Shown here: positions 31,921-42,740 of the stretch, piece after piece
How the letters are laid out: the number at the start of each line of letters is the position of its first letter
Position numbering within the stretch: position 1 is the stretch's first letter
DNA from: Bemisia tabaci
Taxonomy: Eukaryota > Arthropoda > Insecta > Hemiptera > Aleyrodidae
DNA: 64,000 nt
Direction of reading: 5' to 3'
Assembly: GCF_918797505.1 (NCBI RefSeq)
Contig: NC_092801.1
Coordinates: 18,041,731-18,105,730, forward strand
The notes under the pieces: generated by a model
Databases searched by the model: none
The model's input: only the letters and a program-made list of their open reading frames with translations
What the model was told of the DNA's origin: nothing
Made by a program: the position numbers and the translations under genes

Positions 31921-31998
31921 ACAAGTAGACCTCCCTTAGTTTTAAAGTTCATCATGATAGGAAATCGTACACTTCGCTCATCTAATGTAACTTGAACT

Positions 31999-32081
31999 TA
32001 CCGAACCTAACCGAACCTAACCCAACCCAACCTAACCTAACCTAACCTAACCTAACCTAACCTAACCCAACCTAACCTAAG
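31999..32081. repeat. Interstitial telomere-like (CCTAA)n tract, copy 1
   Basis: CCTAA units (TTAGG on the other strand) run through the tract, with CCGAA and CCCAA variants mostly at the edges. TTAGG is the telomeric repeat of many insects. The tract is short, internal and flanked by ordinary sequence, so it is not a chromosome end. Confidence 0.85.
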
Positions 32082-32132
32082 TAATGCACAATTTTTTTCG
32101 AGAACACATTTTTCCGTCTTTATTTCACAAAA

Positions 32133-32402
32133 ATGGACCACTAGACAAGGTAGGAATTTAAGCATTCTGATACATGTTTTTTAACCAAAATTTCACGTAA
32201 AACACGATGCGCACAACAAAAATTACCGAAATCAACTCCTTACGAAGATATTTAATGATTCCTGATGCGTGAATTCAAACCACCCGCTCAATAAAACTCA
32301 ATGATCTACGTGATTCACATCGCGCGTTGAATATTATCGTGACAGTCTCTGCGATATGAAAATCTGGCAACCACAATTTTGACGCTTTGGCTCAGCTATA
32401 GT
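32133..32402. mobile_element. TGGACCACTAGAC foldback, left half only
   Basis: It starts GGACCACTAGACAAGGTAGG and stops at CTCAGCTATAGT, where the duplication junction begins. The complete element follows copy 2 at 36148-36695, showing that the half was created by the duplication. Confidence 0.9.
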
Positions 32403-32410
32403 TGTATTGT
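32403..32410. other. 8-bp junction between the 4-kb copies
   Basis: The eight bases TGTATTGT belong to neither copy. They contain TGTATT, a short match to the start of copy 2 (TTGTATTTT), as expected for template slippage or end joining. Confidence 0.85.
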
Positions 32411-35400
32411 TTGTATTTTTTTTCCAGTGTGCTGCAAATGCTACTACGTAGACAAATGCTTTCTCTTCTTCTTCATCCTAATCTTCTCCTCTTTCTTCTA
32501 CCTGTTTTTTTCCCCTCCTGTTTGTTGCTCTCCTATTCTTTTGCCTCTAGTCTTTATTTTAATTCTTCCGTCTCTCTTTTATGCTTCTGATCTTTTTCCT
32601 TCCTCTTCTTCCTCTTCCGCTTCTCTTCTTCATAATTCTCTCCTTGTATTTCTTTTTCTTTTTCTTTGCCTCATTTTTTCTCCTCCTGTTTGCCGCCCTC
32701 TTTTCCTTTTTCTTTCTTTTAGATGCGTATTTTCCAAATTTTGCTATCGATGCTCACTTTTTGTACCGAGTTGAATTTAGTCAGGCGCAGATTATGTAAC
32801 TATTACAACGCCAAGCCGGTGATTTTGCCTATGCGGTATATTGTAGGTGGTCAGCACAGTTTTCTTACCTATCCATTGACATTTCATGTTTTTGGAACGT
32901 GCATTCCCAAGATCCAATGTTGACCGTCAAAATTAATAATTGAACTCCAGTATACTAAAAATCTATTGGTTGAAATAAAAAAAAACTTTACTTATCGGCT
33001 GATCGCTCAAAAGAGGAGCATAAGAAGCACATATTTTCCGACTTGCGCAATCGATGTATTCTCTTAATGTACCAAATTGTCTTAAGTCAGGCGCAGAGTA
33101 TGCAGCTATTCTAACGCCAAGCCGGTGATTTTGCCTACACGGTATAATGAAGGTGGAAAAACTTTCCAGTAGTTCTCTGGAAACATAAAAGAGGCGCGGA
33201 TAATTGCATGTTGAAGATGCGTATTTTCCGACTTGTGCCATCGATGTATTCTCTTACTGTGCCAAATTTTCCTAAGTCAGGAGCAGAGTAGTCAGTACTA
33301 TTCTAACGCCAAGCCGGTGATTTTGCCTACACGATATGATGAAGGCGGACAGTACGACAGTCTTCTTACCTATCCATTGGTGTTTATCATGTGTTTTTGG
33401 AACGTGGCATCTCTCTTACCCACGAAACGATGTCAACCGTCAAAATTAACAAGTAAATCCGGCAACGCTACGAACGCGCTTCCGAAGCCAGAACAAACAC
33501 GCTCTGCCGGGAAGTTATTGACCGATTGTAAAGTTTGGTCGTTAACAAAATGGCTTCCAGTTGTACAAAGTGTTATTACTTTTCCCTTTTTTCTCCATTT
33601 TTAATACGCCTACCCGCGCCCTAAATCTCCCGCGGAGAAAGTTTTGGCAATAATAAGAGAGTTTTCCCTCGGCTCCATCCCTGGCCGAATTTTTCACTGA
33701 CCCCTGCCCGTCCTTACGTGACAAGGTCAGTTGCGGTCATCTGGGAGATTTGAACCCTGTCTAAAAGTAGCGCAATTTTACCGAAAAGTGTTCGAACTAA
33801 AATAATAATCACCAACATTTATGTTATGAGTCGTTGCTAAAAAAGCAAAATGGAGCAAAACCGCGAGTTAACTAACCCATATATGTCCATTGAGTCGTTA
33901 ACGGCCCATCGCAGTTTTTAACTTTGAGTGGTAGTGTAAATTAGGGAATTTCATGTGTTCAAACAAGAAAATCCATATCTGGGATATAGGCATGCCTATT
34001 TTATTTTTGTTGTGCCTCAATACTTGTTTACCCTGTTTACGTAACGTCAAAAATAATAAGTAAATAAAAAATCAATCAAAAACAAATAGTTTTGGGCTAA
34101 AATGGGCTAAATACACGGGTGTGTTTTCGGTAACAAAGCATGTGTCTTAAAGCGAAACTGTAAAATAAACATACCGCTGAATTATGAGGAGATTCTTAAT
34201 GAGAGGAAATTACTCGGTCGACTGCGCTCTTACGTGAAATAGTGGAATGATCATTGGAATAGACAGACGAAGCTATCGACTGAAAAGACAAGGGGGTATA
34301 TAGAGCGCGATCTTATTGAGGGGAGCGGGTGGTTGCAATGGACATAGAAGGAATGGACTAACTAACGAAATCCTATATATTCATTAGTCCATATTTTTCT
34401 CCCTTAGTTTATAAGAATTAACTCTTCTCACCAATAATACCCTGCTAAGGAAAAACACCGCATGAGCCATCAGGCGTTGCAAAATTTCCTTTAGTAAATC
34501 ACGATTTTCGGGAAAATTGTAAATATTTTTCCTTCAAATTTTCAGATAATTTTGTTCGCAATTTCACCTAAAGCTCATGAAAATTTCAAGGAAGAATATT
34601 CACAGCTTTCTTCAATAATAAATATTTTATCGGAGGAAATTTGTCAACTCTTGAGTGTTCTTGAGTGTTTCCTTAGCACGGCAGAACAGGGTCGCCTTAT
34701 TCTCCCTTTGTATTCTTTTTTGTATATGTCTTTTGATTTTAATGATTGACCCATAAGACCGACGACTTTAGAGTCCCATATTACCTGAAGTTCTGTCCTT
34801 CTATCTGAAGTTTTTATTTCGGTGTGGATCGCTAAAAACTAAGAACCACTTGAATATAAATCAGACTTGCTCCAAAGTCAATTTCATTTGTTTTATGTCA
34901 TTTAAAATTACTAACGGTCTGTTTTCTTTTTTGTTATAGGTGAGTGCACAGTTTTACTGTCCGTGGGCGTATAAAAGCATTAAACAAAATAGTAAGTAAA
35001 ATATTATCGTCACCAATATTATGCGAGTATCATCGTTCCTGATGCACGAAATTTCCTTCCTAGTAATCTTCCTCCCCAAAGCGTCCGCAAAACCAGGTGG
35101 TTTTGGTCCTGGTGCGCCAAAACTTTCTATCAATATACAAGAAGAGGTGATCACAGAAGGACCTAATTGCGCTGGAACGCTCCAAAATTTTATCTAAGAA
35201 TTGATTCCCTTTCTTAAGAACAATTTCAAATTTTATGTACAATCGGGCGAAATTTTTCTGAAATTTTTGACAAAAATATACCTGCGAAAGGTAATTTCAA
35301 AAAGTTTTCAGATGAAATTTGGAATACTGCAATGCACTAAGTCCCAACTAATTGCAACTAAGTCCCTCTCGCTCTCATAACTTTACAAAACGTATTGTTT

Positions 35401-36415
35401 TTTGACAGTAAAACTACCAAAGCACGTATCTCGGATGTGGGTTTAAAAAATCTTCACTCCCATTTTATTTTTTTGAAGAAGAACAAATCAATATAATTTC
35501 TTAAGATTTTCACAGAATTGTCTTCGCACAGAGAAGGAAAAATGTGTAGGTTTTCAATATTTGACTTTGAGTAGTTTTCCATTTAAAAGATAAAGTAAGA
35601 TAGGAAGTCTACAACGACGCAAACCGAGATACGTGGTCTGTTAGTTTCACCATCGATGTATCGGATTGTCACATGCTGATGTGATGACACCAGTGAACAA
35701 AAATTCGAAGATTTTAGTTTTCTTTCGCTCGTTTATTTTTCACTCCCCTTCAGGAGATGTACCATACCACCGTTACCACTCGCAAGGGCTCGCGTTACCT
35801 ATGCAGCATCGCGTCCAAGATATTGGACTCCATGCTCGCTCTTGATATACTTGCCTGCTCATCCGTCCAATATCTTGGACTCCATACTCATCGCTAAACT
35901 TCTCACTTCTTTGCTTGAGCATGGAGTCCAAAAACAAGTAGACCTCCCTTAGTTTTAAAGTTCATCATGATAGGAAATCGTACACTTCGCTCATCTAATG
36001 TAACTTGAACTTACCGAACCTAACCGAACCTAACCCAACCCAACCTAACCTAACCTAACCTAACCTAACCTAACCTAACCCAACCTAACCTAAGTAATGC
36101 ACAATTTTTTTCGAGAACACATTTTTCCGTCTTTATTTCACAAAAATGGACCACTAGACAAGGTAGGAATTTAAGCATTCTGATACATGTTTTTTAACCA
36201 AAATTTCACGTAAAACACGATGCGCACAACAAAAATTACCGAAATCAACTCCTTACGAAGATATTTAATGATTCCTGATGCGTGAATTCAAACCACCCGC
36301 TCAATAAAACTCAATGATCTACGTGATTCACATCGCGCGTTGAATATTATCGTGACAGTCTCTGCGATATGAAAATCTGGCAACCACAATTTTGACGCTT
36401 TGGCTCAGCTATAGT
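32411..36415. repeat. 4,005-bp direct duplication, copy 2
   Basis: It holds the same features as copy 1 at +4,013: pyrimidine tract 32450-32722, three-unit array 32776-33468, CTGCCGTGCTAAGG element 34440-34684, CCTAA tract 36012-36094. I saw no difference from copy 1 by eye. It begins with the last 19 bp of a CACTGG MITE that has no left part here. Confidence 0.95.
36012..36094. repeat. Interstitial telomere-like (CCTAA)n tract, copy 2
   Basis: Identical by eye in length and variant order to 31999-32081. Perfect agreement of such a slippage-prone tract argues for a very recent duplication or an assembly duplication. Confidence 0.85.
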
Positions 36416-36695
36416 AAATTGCTCATAATTTGAACAACACATTGTGGGAAATGAACAGTGCTCGATTGAGAGGCTTGCTGAAACTGTTGTAGTGCGCTAT
36501 TTGACTCACGTAGAGCTTTGAGTTTCTTGTGAGCGGGCAGTTCAAAATCCGCGTAACCAATGTGAAATAAAAAGGTTAATATCTTCGTCAGGAGTTAGTT
36601 TCAGTAATTTTTGTTGCGCGAATCGTGTTCTACGTAAAATTCTGATTGTGAAACATGTATCAGAATGCTTGAATTCGTGCCTTGTCTAGTGGTCC
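36148..36695. mobile_element. TGGACCACTAGAC foldback, complete
   Basis: The ends are GGACCACTAGACAAGGTAGG and GCCTTGTCTAGTGGTCC. Its geometric centre is close to 36421. The duplicated 4-kb unit stops at 36415, so the breakpoint falls almost at the apex of the hairpin this element can form. Confidence 0.85.
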
Positions 36696-36865
36696 ATTGT
36701 CTTAATAAATTTGTGGACCCTATGCTCGTGTATTGCAGTCAGAGAACACCTGCATCCCACAATTTTGGACGCTATGCTCACTTCGATTTTTCGAGAAAAT
36801 TATCCCTAGTTAAAGTGAGCATGGGTTCCAAGATCTTGGACGTGATGAGCAACCGAACATTATAT

Positions 36866-37316
36866 GGATTGCATTTTGCAAAAAGGAACCAGGAGCAATG
36901 CCATATTGCAAAGATTGTGCAACTTCACCCCTTGCAATATGGATTGCATTTTGCAAAAAGGAACCCCTAGCATTGCAATGTTGCTAAGATTGTGCAACTT
37001 CTTTTGTCTTGGAGGAAAAACCCGATTATCCATTAATAGTTTCTATTATATTTGCTAAAAACTGTGAATTTAAGACAAAAATTACCATCTAAATTTCATA
37101 GTTTTTCACGATTTCCGCAATTTTATTGCAAAGGATGAAGTTGCACAATCTTAGCATCATTGCAATGCTAGTGGTTCCTTTTTGCAAAATGCAATCCAAT
37201 TATCATGCGAATTTCAGATTTTTTTCAGGATTTCAATAGTTATATTGCAATAGATAAAGTTGCACAATCTAAGCAACATTGCAATGCTCCTGGTTCCTTT
37301 TTGCAAAATGCAATCC
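36866..37316. mobile_element. GGATTGC-family MITE, outer copy
   Basis: The ends are GGATTGCATTTTGCAAAAAG and its complement, with ATAT on both sides as the TSD. It is interrupted by another family member at 36941-37197. Confidence 0.85.
36941..37197. mobile_element. GGATTGC-family MITE, inner copy
   Basis: The TIRs are well kept. Left flank ATAT and right flank AATT do not match exactly, so the TSD is unclear here. The orientation is inverted compared with the inner copy at 2940-3196. Confidence 0.85.
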
Positions 37317-37320
37317 ATAT

Positions 37321-37803
37321 AGCTGGGCATGGAGTCAAATATTATGGACGCGATGATACATTACCGGGGCATCTCTCGCCGACAGGGCCTTTCATGAATC
37401 AACGGTCGGAGCATTTCTGTCTCAACCGGCAACATCGCTTGTTACCCGACTAGCATTTTTATCACCCGTGGCCCGAAGGCGGGGGTCTGTTACTTTCGCC
37501 CCCTCCCCTCCCCGCTTCCACCCCTCATCCGCCCGCCAGAATTTGATTTGTTTTGCCCTGCTTTCAATTGAAGCCTTTCATTTCAAGAGCAGCGCATGCC
37601 CCAGCGCGCGGTCCCCGGCCCGGCGCTCTTTTTGCAGTTAAGGTTTCAATTATACTCCTGGCTGGACTCGTGAATTGGAGCTGGGGGGAGGATTTTCATC
37701 TATTTTTTTAACGACACATACGCGCTGCTGTTCGCGAAATCCTACTCCCGGTGACTTCTTTCTCTTTCTATTTTTTTCTCTCTCTCCCGCCGCGGAATGA
37801 TCG
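37321..37803. other. Unassigned, GC-rich in its right half
   Basis: Apart from a diverged CATGGAGTCAAATATTATGG word at the left, no feature was recognised. The 37480-37720 part is GC-rich. Confidence 0.4.
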
Positions 37804-38036
37804 GCACAGTGGACAGAGTCAATAGGAGAGGTCGGACAAAAATTGGGAACTTTGAACGCTTATAACTCCGTTTGTACAAAATTTTGAGGTTCTGAATGTG
37901 GTTCTATCGGTTTCCTCGTGGAATTTTCTAATAGAATCACCCCTTAAAATGTAATGTGTCGAAATAGACATAAAAATTTGCAGTTTTAATTAAACATTTT
38001 ATGTTCGACCTCTCTGATTAACTCGATCCACTGTGC
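37804..38036. mobile_element. GCACAGTGGATCGAG-family element
   Basis: The ends are GCACAGTGGACAGAGTCAAT and TTAACTCGATCCACTGTGC. It contains GTGGTTCTATCGGTTTCCTC and ACCCCTTAAAATGTAATGTG. Confidence 0.8.
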
Positions 38037-38167
38037 ATGGTGGTAAAACGTGACCAAATGTTTCTTACAATCGTAAGTTCTCGTATTTTATAAGTCTCTA
38101 GGCAATTGATTTAGGACGGGTCATTGACTAAATTTTAATATATGACACAATTAACTCATGAAGAATT

Positions 38168-38304
38168 GGACTGCATTTTGCAAAAAGGAACCACTATCTT
38201 TAGCTCTTCCATAAAAGCACTTATCTGCATAGGGAAACCAATGGTATGTATGTTGTTTCTGAAATGGGCCAGAAATAAAGGTTCCTTATTGCAAAATGTA
38301 ATCC
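38168..38304. mobile_element. GGATTGC-family MITE, short variant
   Basis: The ends are GGACTGCATTTTGCAAAAAG and CCTTATTGCAAAATGTAATCC, with AATT on both sides as the TSD. The 137-bp interior matches the short variant at 13404-13540. Confidence 0.85.
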
Positions 38305-38414
38305 AATTAGTACATGAGGCTATGTTAGTTTGTATTGGTTTGCACCAAGATTTCGGTATTATATAGAATGACGTAGTCATCAAATCAGTCTATGGTTGAT
38401 AACTATTTTGCGAG

Positions 38415-38538
38415 GTGAAATTTAATTTTTATAAAAACACCCCTTAAAATTTAATGCGTCGAAATAAACGTTAAATTTTGCAGTTCCAGCCAAAAATTTC
38501 ATGTTCGACCTCCCTAATTGCCTCGATCCACTGTGTGG
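38415..38538. mobile_element. GCACAGTGGATCGAG-family right-half fragment
   Basis: It contains ACACCCCTTAAAATTTAATG, TTCGACCTCCCTAATTGCCT and CGATCCACTGTGTGGCG. The left half is absent. Confidence 0.7.
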
Positions 38539-38720
38539 CGAGGCTGCCCTAAATCATGTTGCCAGGACCGGTGATCAATACTCGGACCCACTCAAATGGA
38601 AGAAGACCATCTGCATTGGGAGGTTTGAAAGAAAGGCATATAGTCGATTTTCAGATGGAAGAGCGTAATGACATTGCAACGTTGCAAAATTTCCACTAAG
38701 GGATCAAATTTCCGCCCGAA

Positions 38721-39160
38721 GGGACCGTTCATAAAATACGTAACGCCAAATTTGGACTTCATCGACGTATCTTTCTCCCCTCCCTCCGTAACGCTTTTGT
38801 GGCGCAGGTCCCGATACTTTGACATGGATTGCATTTTGCAAAAAGGAACCACTAGCATTTCAATGATGCTAAGATTGTGCAGCTTCATCCTTTGCAATAA
38901 AATTGCGGAAATTGTGAAAAACTATGAAATTTAGGTGGTAATTTTTGTCTTAAATTTACAGTTTTAGCGAGTAAAATAGAAACTTTTAAGGGATAATCGG
39001 GTTTTTTCTCCAAGACAAAAGAAGTTGCACAATCTTAGCAACATTGCAATGCTAGTGGTTTGTTTTTGCAAAATGCAATCCACATGTGAAATATATGGTG
39101 TAACGCTCTTTTCGAATCCTTCCTCTCACTACGGCGTTACGTTTTTTTATGAACGGTCCC
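38721..39160. mobile_element. GGGGCCGTTCATAAA-family element, split by a MITE
   Basis: The ends are GGGACCGTTCATAAAATACG and CGTTTTTTTATGAACGGTCCC, with GAA on both sides as a 3-bp TSD. Internally, CTCCGTAACGCTTTTGTGGC and GGTGTAACGCTC lie on either side of a GGATTGC MITE at 38826-39081. TIRs of this kind are widespread in arthropod genomes; a PIF/Harbinger affinity is an inference from the 3-bp TSD. Confidence 0.8.
38826..39081. mobile_element. GGATTGC-family MITE
   Basis: TIR GGATTGCATTTTGCAAAAAG, with ACAT on both sides as the TSD. One right-arm base change gives GTTTGTTTTTGC. It is nested in the GGGACCGTTCATAAA element. Confidence 0.9.
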
Positions 39161-39418
39161 GAATACTGTTGAGATTTTCAGATGAAAATTCCGCTAATTT
39201 TCCTTCTAACTGTAAGCACGATTTTGGACAAGGATCACACGCTCAAATTTTTGTGATAAATTAGATTGTTTGAGTCAATGTTGCATCCTTAGAATAGAGG
39301 TACTTTCCGTCCTATGGGAAAGGACGTTATACGAATTAACGCGGTCCATTTCTTTCCAAGGCTGTTTAAAGAATCTCCTTCACGGCGAGAAGTTTTTCCT
39401 ATAGAGAGCGGTGGTCGC

Positions 39419-39573
39419 AGTAGCGTGGCGTGCTTTGCGATACATCGATTGATCTGCCTTTTAAACCTATGGTAAAGGATCGATTAACAGGGTGTTTGCA
39501 GCGAATGCCTTAATGATTGATTCTTTACCACAGCTTCAAATGGAGAAATATCGATAATCGATCGTTCACGCGT
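39419..39573. mobile_element. AGTGGCGTGGCG hairpin element
   Basis: The left arm is GCGTGGCGTGCTTTGCGATA, with TTAAACCTATGGTAAAGGAT following. The loop contains AACAGGGTGTTTGCAGCGAA. The right arm is less well matched than at 18243-18405. Confidence 0.75.
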
Positions 39574-39926
39574 GGTCGCGCCCGATATTTCATTGCCAGA
39601 AGTAACGGACAGTCTTGAGGGCAGGAGTCAACACTTATCCGTGGCGCGGAGGGTAATTCAAGCCAACAGGGCAAGCCATAAACTCCAATCGCCGGACAAT
39701 CGCGATGCTCTTCGGGGTGGGAGGGGACGTTAAGTAGGCTGCAGTAATGGTGGGAGGAGGCTATAATGCGGGCTCAAGAATGTGAAGTATGGACGGAGGC
39801 GAGAGATCGGTAGCGGTTGCCTCGTGGCCTCCGAAATTCCGGAATCGCCGTCGGCATTTCCATCCAAAAACGCGATTTTTTTTTTTTTTTTAAGAATTTT
39901 ATTTAAATATAATGTAACAAACAAGT
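39574..39926. other. Unassigned region with T homopolymer
   Basis: A run of about 19 T lies near 39876-39891. No other feature was recognised. Confidence 0.35.
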
Positions 39927-40182
39927 GGATTGCATTTTGCAAAAAGGAACCAGAAGAATTGTGATGCTGCTAAGATTGTGTATTTTTATCCTTTGGAAGA
40001 AAAATTACTGAAACCATGAAAAAATGTGAAATTTACTTTGTAATTTTGTCTTAAATTTACTGTTTTAGCGAGTAAAATAGAAACTGTTAATGGATAATCA
40101 GGTGTTTCTTCCAAGACAAAAGAAGTTGCACAATCTTACCAACATTGCAATACTCCTGGTTCCTATTTGCAAAATGCAATCC
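39927..40182. mobile_element. GGATTGC-family MITE
   Basis: TIRs GGATTGCATTTTGCAAAAAG and GGTTCCTATTTGCAAAATGC, with AAGT on both sides as a perfect TSD. The interior ends CTTCCAAGACAAAAGAAGTT before the right arm. Confidence 0.9.
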
Positions 40183-40534
40183 AAGTATTTTTTTGTATAT
40201 ATCTACATTGTTTAAAACTAAAAAAAAGGAATTGCATTAATTTTACAGTGTAACGTTAGATAATACGATGATTATCTAAAAGAAAACAAGAGTTGTAAAA
40301 TTATCTGCCTACTTTTTTAGAGACATTAAAACATAAAGGTTTTTAGTTTAATTGTTTCACATTCTTCCTTTCACACTCCGTTCACACTCTCATTCATACC
40401 ATACAGACTACTTACAAAGTAAATCTTGATGGGAGTTCAAAGGTCTCCCACCTTTTTAATCTCTAAAAGCAATTTTTAAGAAACGTTTATCTTGCCGTAT
40501 TTTGTTCTTAAAGTGAAATTTTGTTTTTTCTGGC
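40183..40534. other. Unassigned AT-rich spacer
   Basis: Nothing recognised. Confidence 0.35.
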
Positions 40535-41250
40535 TGCTACGCTTTCCAGAAAGCGGATATTTGATAACTTTTCATCTTTTATTTTTGTATCAAATAACTT
40601 AATACGTTCGAATTTTTTATTCTTTGAATAAAAGTAAGAAAAAGCACTGTCTTGTGACGTCATTAGGCGGCATTTCCCAATTAAATACATACATTTTTGA
40701 AAATTATATAATTTTGTTATATCCTCTCCAGTAATTTTTCAACTAAACCAAGGATATATTCGTGCTCAGTTCATCTAGTGGCTTCCACTTAACCTTGAAA
40801 TTCATCAAAGTTCAGACACCTGCAAATTTTCCATTGCTTCGTTCCATTTTCTTTGTCTATCGCTTTATCTATAAATTTCCATAATCAGCCCGTTGGTGTC
40901 AATAATTTTAGCTTTAATTGTTACGCTTTTCGGGCAGCGGATATTTGAGAACTTTTCATCTTTCAATTTTGAGTTAAATAACTTAATACGTTTGAATTTT
41001 TTGTACTTTGAATAAAAAACGTCCTGGTGCGTTTGAGCAAAGTGGTGATTGGACTAAATCACTTATGGCCTCAGGCAATGATCAGTTTAAAACCGAATTC
41101 CGTAGAATGAACGGGGCAAGAAAACGCCTTCAACAAGCCGCCTCCATATAACACTAAACAATGATACCACTATTCGTGCGTTATGGTGGTGATCTTGCAT
41201 AACCGGGCAATTGAAGGAGAATCATTCTGTGACGCTCTGAGACTCGGGTA
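40535..41250. repeat. Long dispersed repeat, copy 1
   Basis: From about 40628 it matches 57628-58242 over roughly 600 bp with scattered substitutions. Shared words include TGAAAATTATATAATTTTGT, GGCCTCAGGCAATGATCAGT, CAACAAGCCGCCTCCATATA and TTGCATAACCGGGCAATTGA. An internal block (GCGGATATTTGAtAACTTTTC) occurs twice, at about 40550 and 40935. I saw no coding domain or TIR. The unit may be a fragment of a larger transposon. Confidence 0.75.
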
Positions 41251-41574
41251 TTACCACACTGGACCACTTTACGGGCAAAAAATTGGCCTCGGTCGATGAT
41301 CATTTTGTCTCCTTTGTCTATCACCCCGCCTATCGATTTCAAGGCAGCCTCGCCCCCCCCCCCCCTCCGGCGAGATTTTGAAACCTTCCGCGAAAAGATG
41401 GGAGATGAAGTAAACCCCTGCGTAAGGGGCCGTCCATAAATTATGTAGGTAACCCACTTTTTCGGCATTTTGACCCCCCCCCCCATCCTTCCCTTGTAAC
41501 ACTTTTGTGGCTCGGGCTCCTTTGACACGTAAAAGTAAAATGGTGTAACGCTCTCCCCCTTAGAGCGTTACGTA

Positions 41575-41783
41575 CACCGGAAAAAAGTGAAGTTGAATCA
41601 ACATTCCGGGTGTGAAAAAAGTGTGCGAGAACTTACAAAAAGCTGAATTAACCGCTACAGAAGGTAGTTGAGCAATACCAAGATGTAGTACTAACTGCCG
41701 TGGCGGATAATTTCAGCATTTTGTGAGTTCTCGCACACTTTTTTACGTTCAGAATGTAAATCAACTTCACTTTTTTTTCGGTG
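41575..41783. mobile_element. CACCG/GTGAAG-family MITE, long form
   Basis: The ends are CACCGGAAAAAAGTGAAGTT and AACTTCACTTTTTTTTCGGTG, with TA on both sides as a 2-bp TSD. The subterminal GTGTGAAAAAAGTGTGCGAG is mirrored. It is longer than the 103-bp copy at 1176-1278. Confidence 0.9.
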
Positions 41784-41862
41784 TAACTTATGAACGGCAC
41801 ACTTTTTTACATCCAGAGTGTAGATCAACTCCACTTCTTTTTCGGTGTAACTTATGAACGGC
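41736..41862. repeat. 64-bp tandem duplication across a MITE end and its host
   Basis: CACTTTTTTACGTTCAGAAT through CTTATGAACGGC is repeated once with an offset of 64 bp. Each unit contains the right end of the CACCG MITE plus 15 bp of host arm. The duplication therefore happened after the MITE inserted. Confidence 0.8.
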
Positions 41863-41874
41863 CCCTAACTAAGT

Positions 41875-42236
41875 ACATAGGGAGAAAAAAACTTCGTGCG
41901 TGGGACCCAGAGTTTAGGTCATATGGATCTCTGAAGTTTTCAGATTGAACATCTGGACACTTTAGGTCTAGCGTCGAGGTTCGGATCACACATCTGAAAC
42001 TTCAGTTCTTACATCTGAAGTACTTCGGTTTTCACATCTGAAAAACGTCGGTTCTCACATCCGAAAAACTTCGGTTCTCACATCCGAAGTACTTCAGATG
42101 TAAGAACTGAAGTTTCAGATGTGTGATCCGAACCTTGACAGCTAGACCTAAAGTGTTCAGATGCTCAATCCGAAAACTTCAGAGATCCATATGACCTAAA
42201 CTTCAGGTCCCACGCACGAGGTTTTTTTCTCCGTGT
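41875..42236. mobile_element. CACGG-family hairpin, simple form
   Basis: The right end is TTTTTTTCTCCGTG, and the left end has decayed to ATAGGGAGAAAAAAA. Arms CTTCGTGCGTGGGACCC and GGGTCCCACGCACG are mirrored (GTCCCACGCACGAGG on the right). It matches the left hairpin of the composite at 20511-21462 and lacks the right one. Confidence 0.85.
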
Positions 42237-42740
42237 ATGAGATATGAGCATTTCTTTGAAATTGCGCAACACCGCAACGGTCGGTGGCAGGTCGCCAGAA
42301 GTCGCGAGGAGAAGGAAAACCGGAAGCAAGCATCAGTTTTTTAGTTAAACGTTCGATATACGACGCGGCGGCGCGCTGTCGGCGTTGCCGAACCGTCGGC
42401 GGAAACCGCTCAATTCCCTCCGCGAAAAGGCGGGAAATCCGCGGTTTATCCGCATCGTTTGGGAAAGGAGGCGCCGGTCTTCCCGGCCGGCCCCGCCCCC
42501 TAATCTCCTCCTTGACGGGTTAAGCCTCTTCCAGTGTATTATCTTACGTCTATGAAGGGATTTACCTGCGTTTAGCCCTTACGATTATCCATTTATACTC
42601 GCCCCCCGACTCCTCCCCCGCGCCTTCCGAGGTCCTCACGCCCATTTTTCTTCTCTTTTTTATCGCTATCTCGCGTCGGCTATTTTCCCGCTGCAGGTTT
42701 TTCACTTTCATTTGCAGTCGGGGTCTGATTTATTTTGAGG
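42237..42740. other. Unassigned GC-rich region
   Basis: It is MITE-free, with CGGCGGCGCGCTGTCGGCG near 42365 and pyrimidine-rich stretches near 42600-42680. A 79-codon frame has no recognisable domain. Confidence 0.4.

Larger units (their letters stand above)
28398..32402. repeat. 4,005-bp direct duplication, copy 1
   Basis: Every stretch I compared is identical at an offset of 4,013 bp, including homopolymer tracts and the CCTAA array. All translated frames within it are also identical in the two copies. The left edge is inside the right TIR of a CACTGG MITE. The right edge is in the middle of a TGGACCACTAGAC foldback, of which this copy has the left half only. Confidence 0.95.
41426..41865. 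mobile_element. GGGGCCGTTCATAAA-family element, split by a MITE
   Basis: The ends are GGGGCCGTCCATAAATTATG and CTTATGAACGGCCCC, with TAA on both sides as a 3-bp TSD. A C run lies at about 41475-41484. The CACCG element at 41575-41783 sits in the right arm, and the right arm has then been partly duplicated. Confidence 0.8.
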
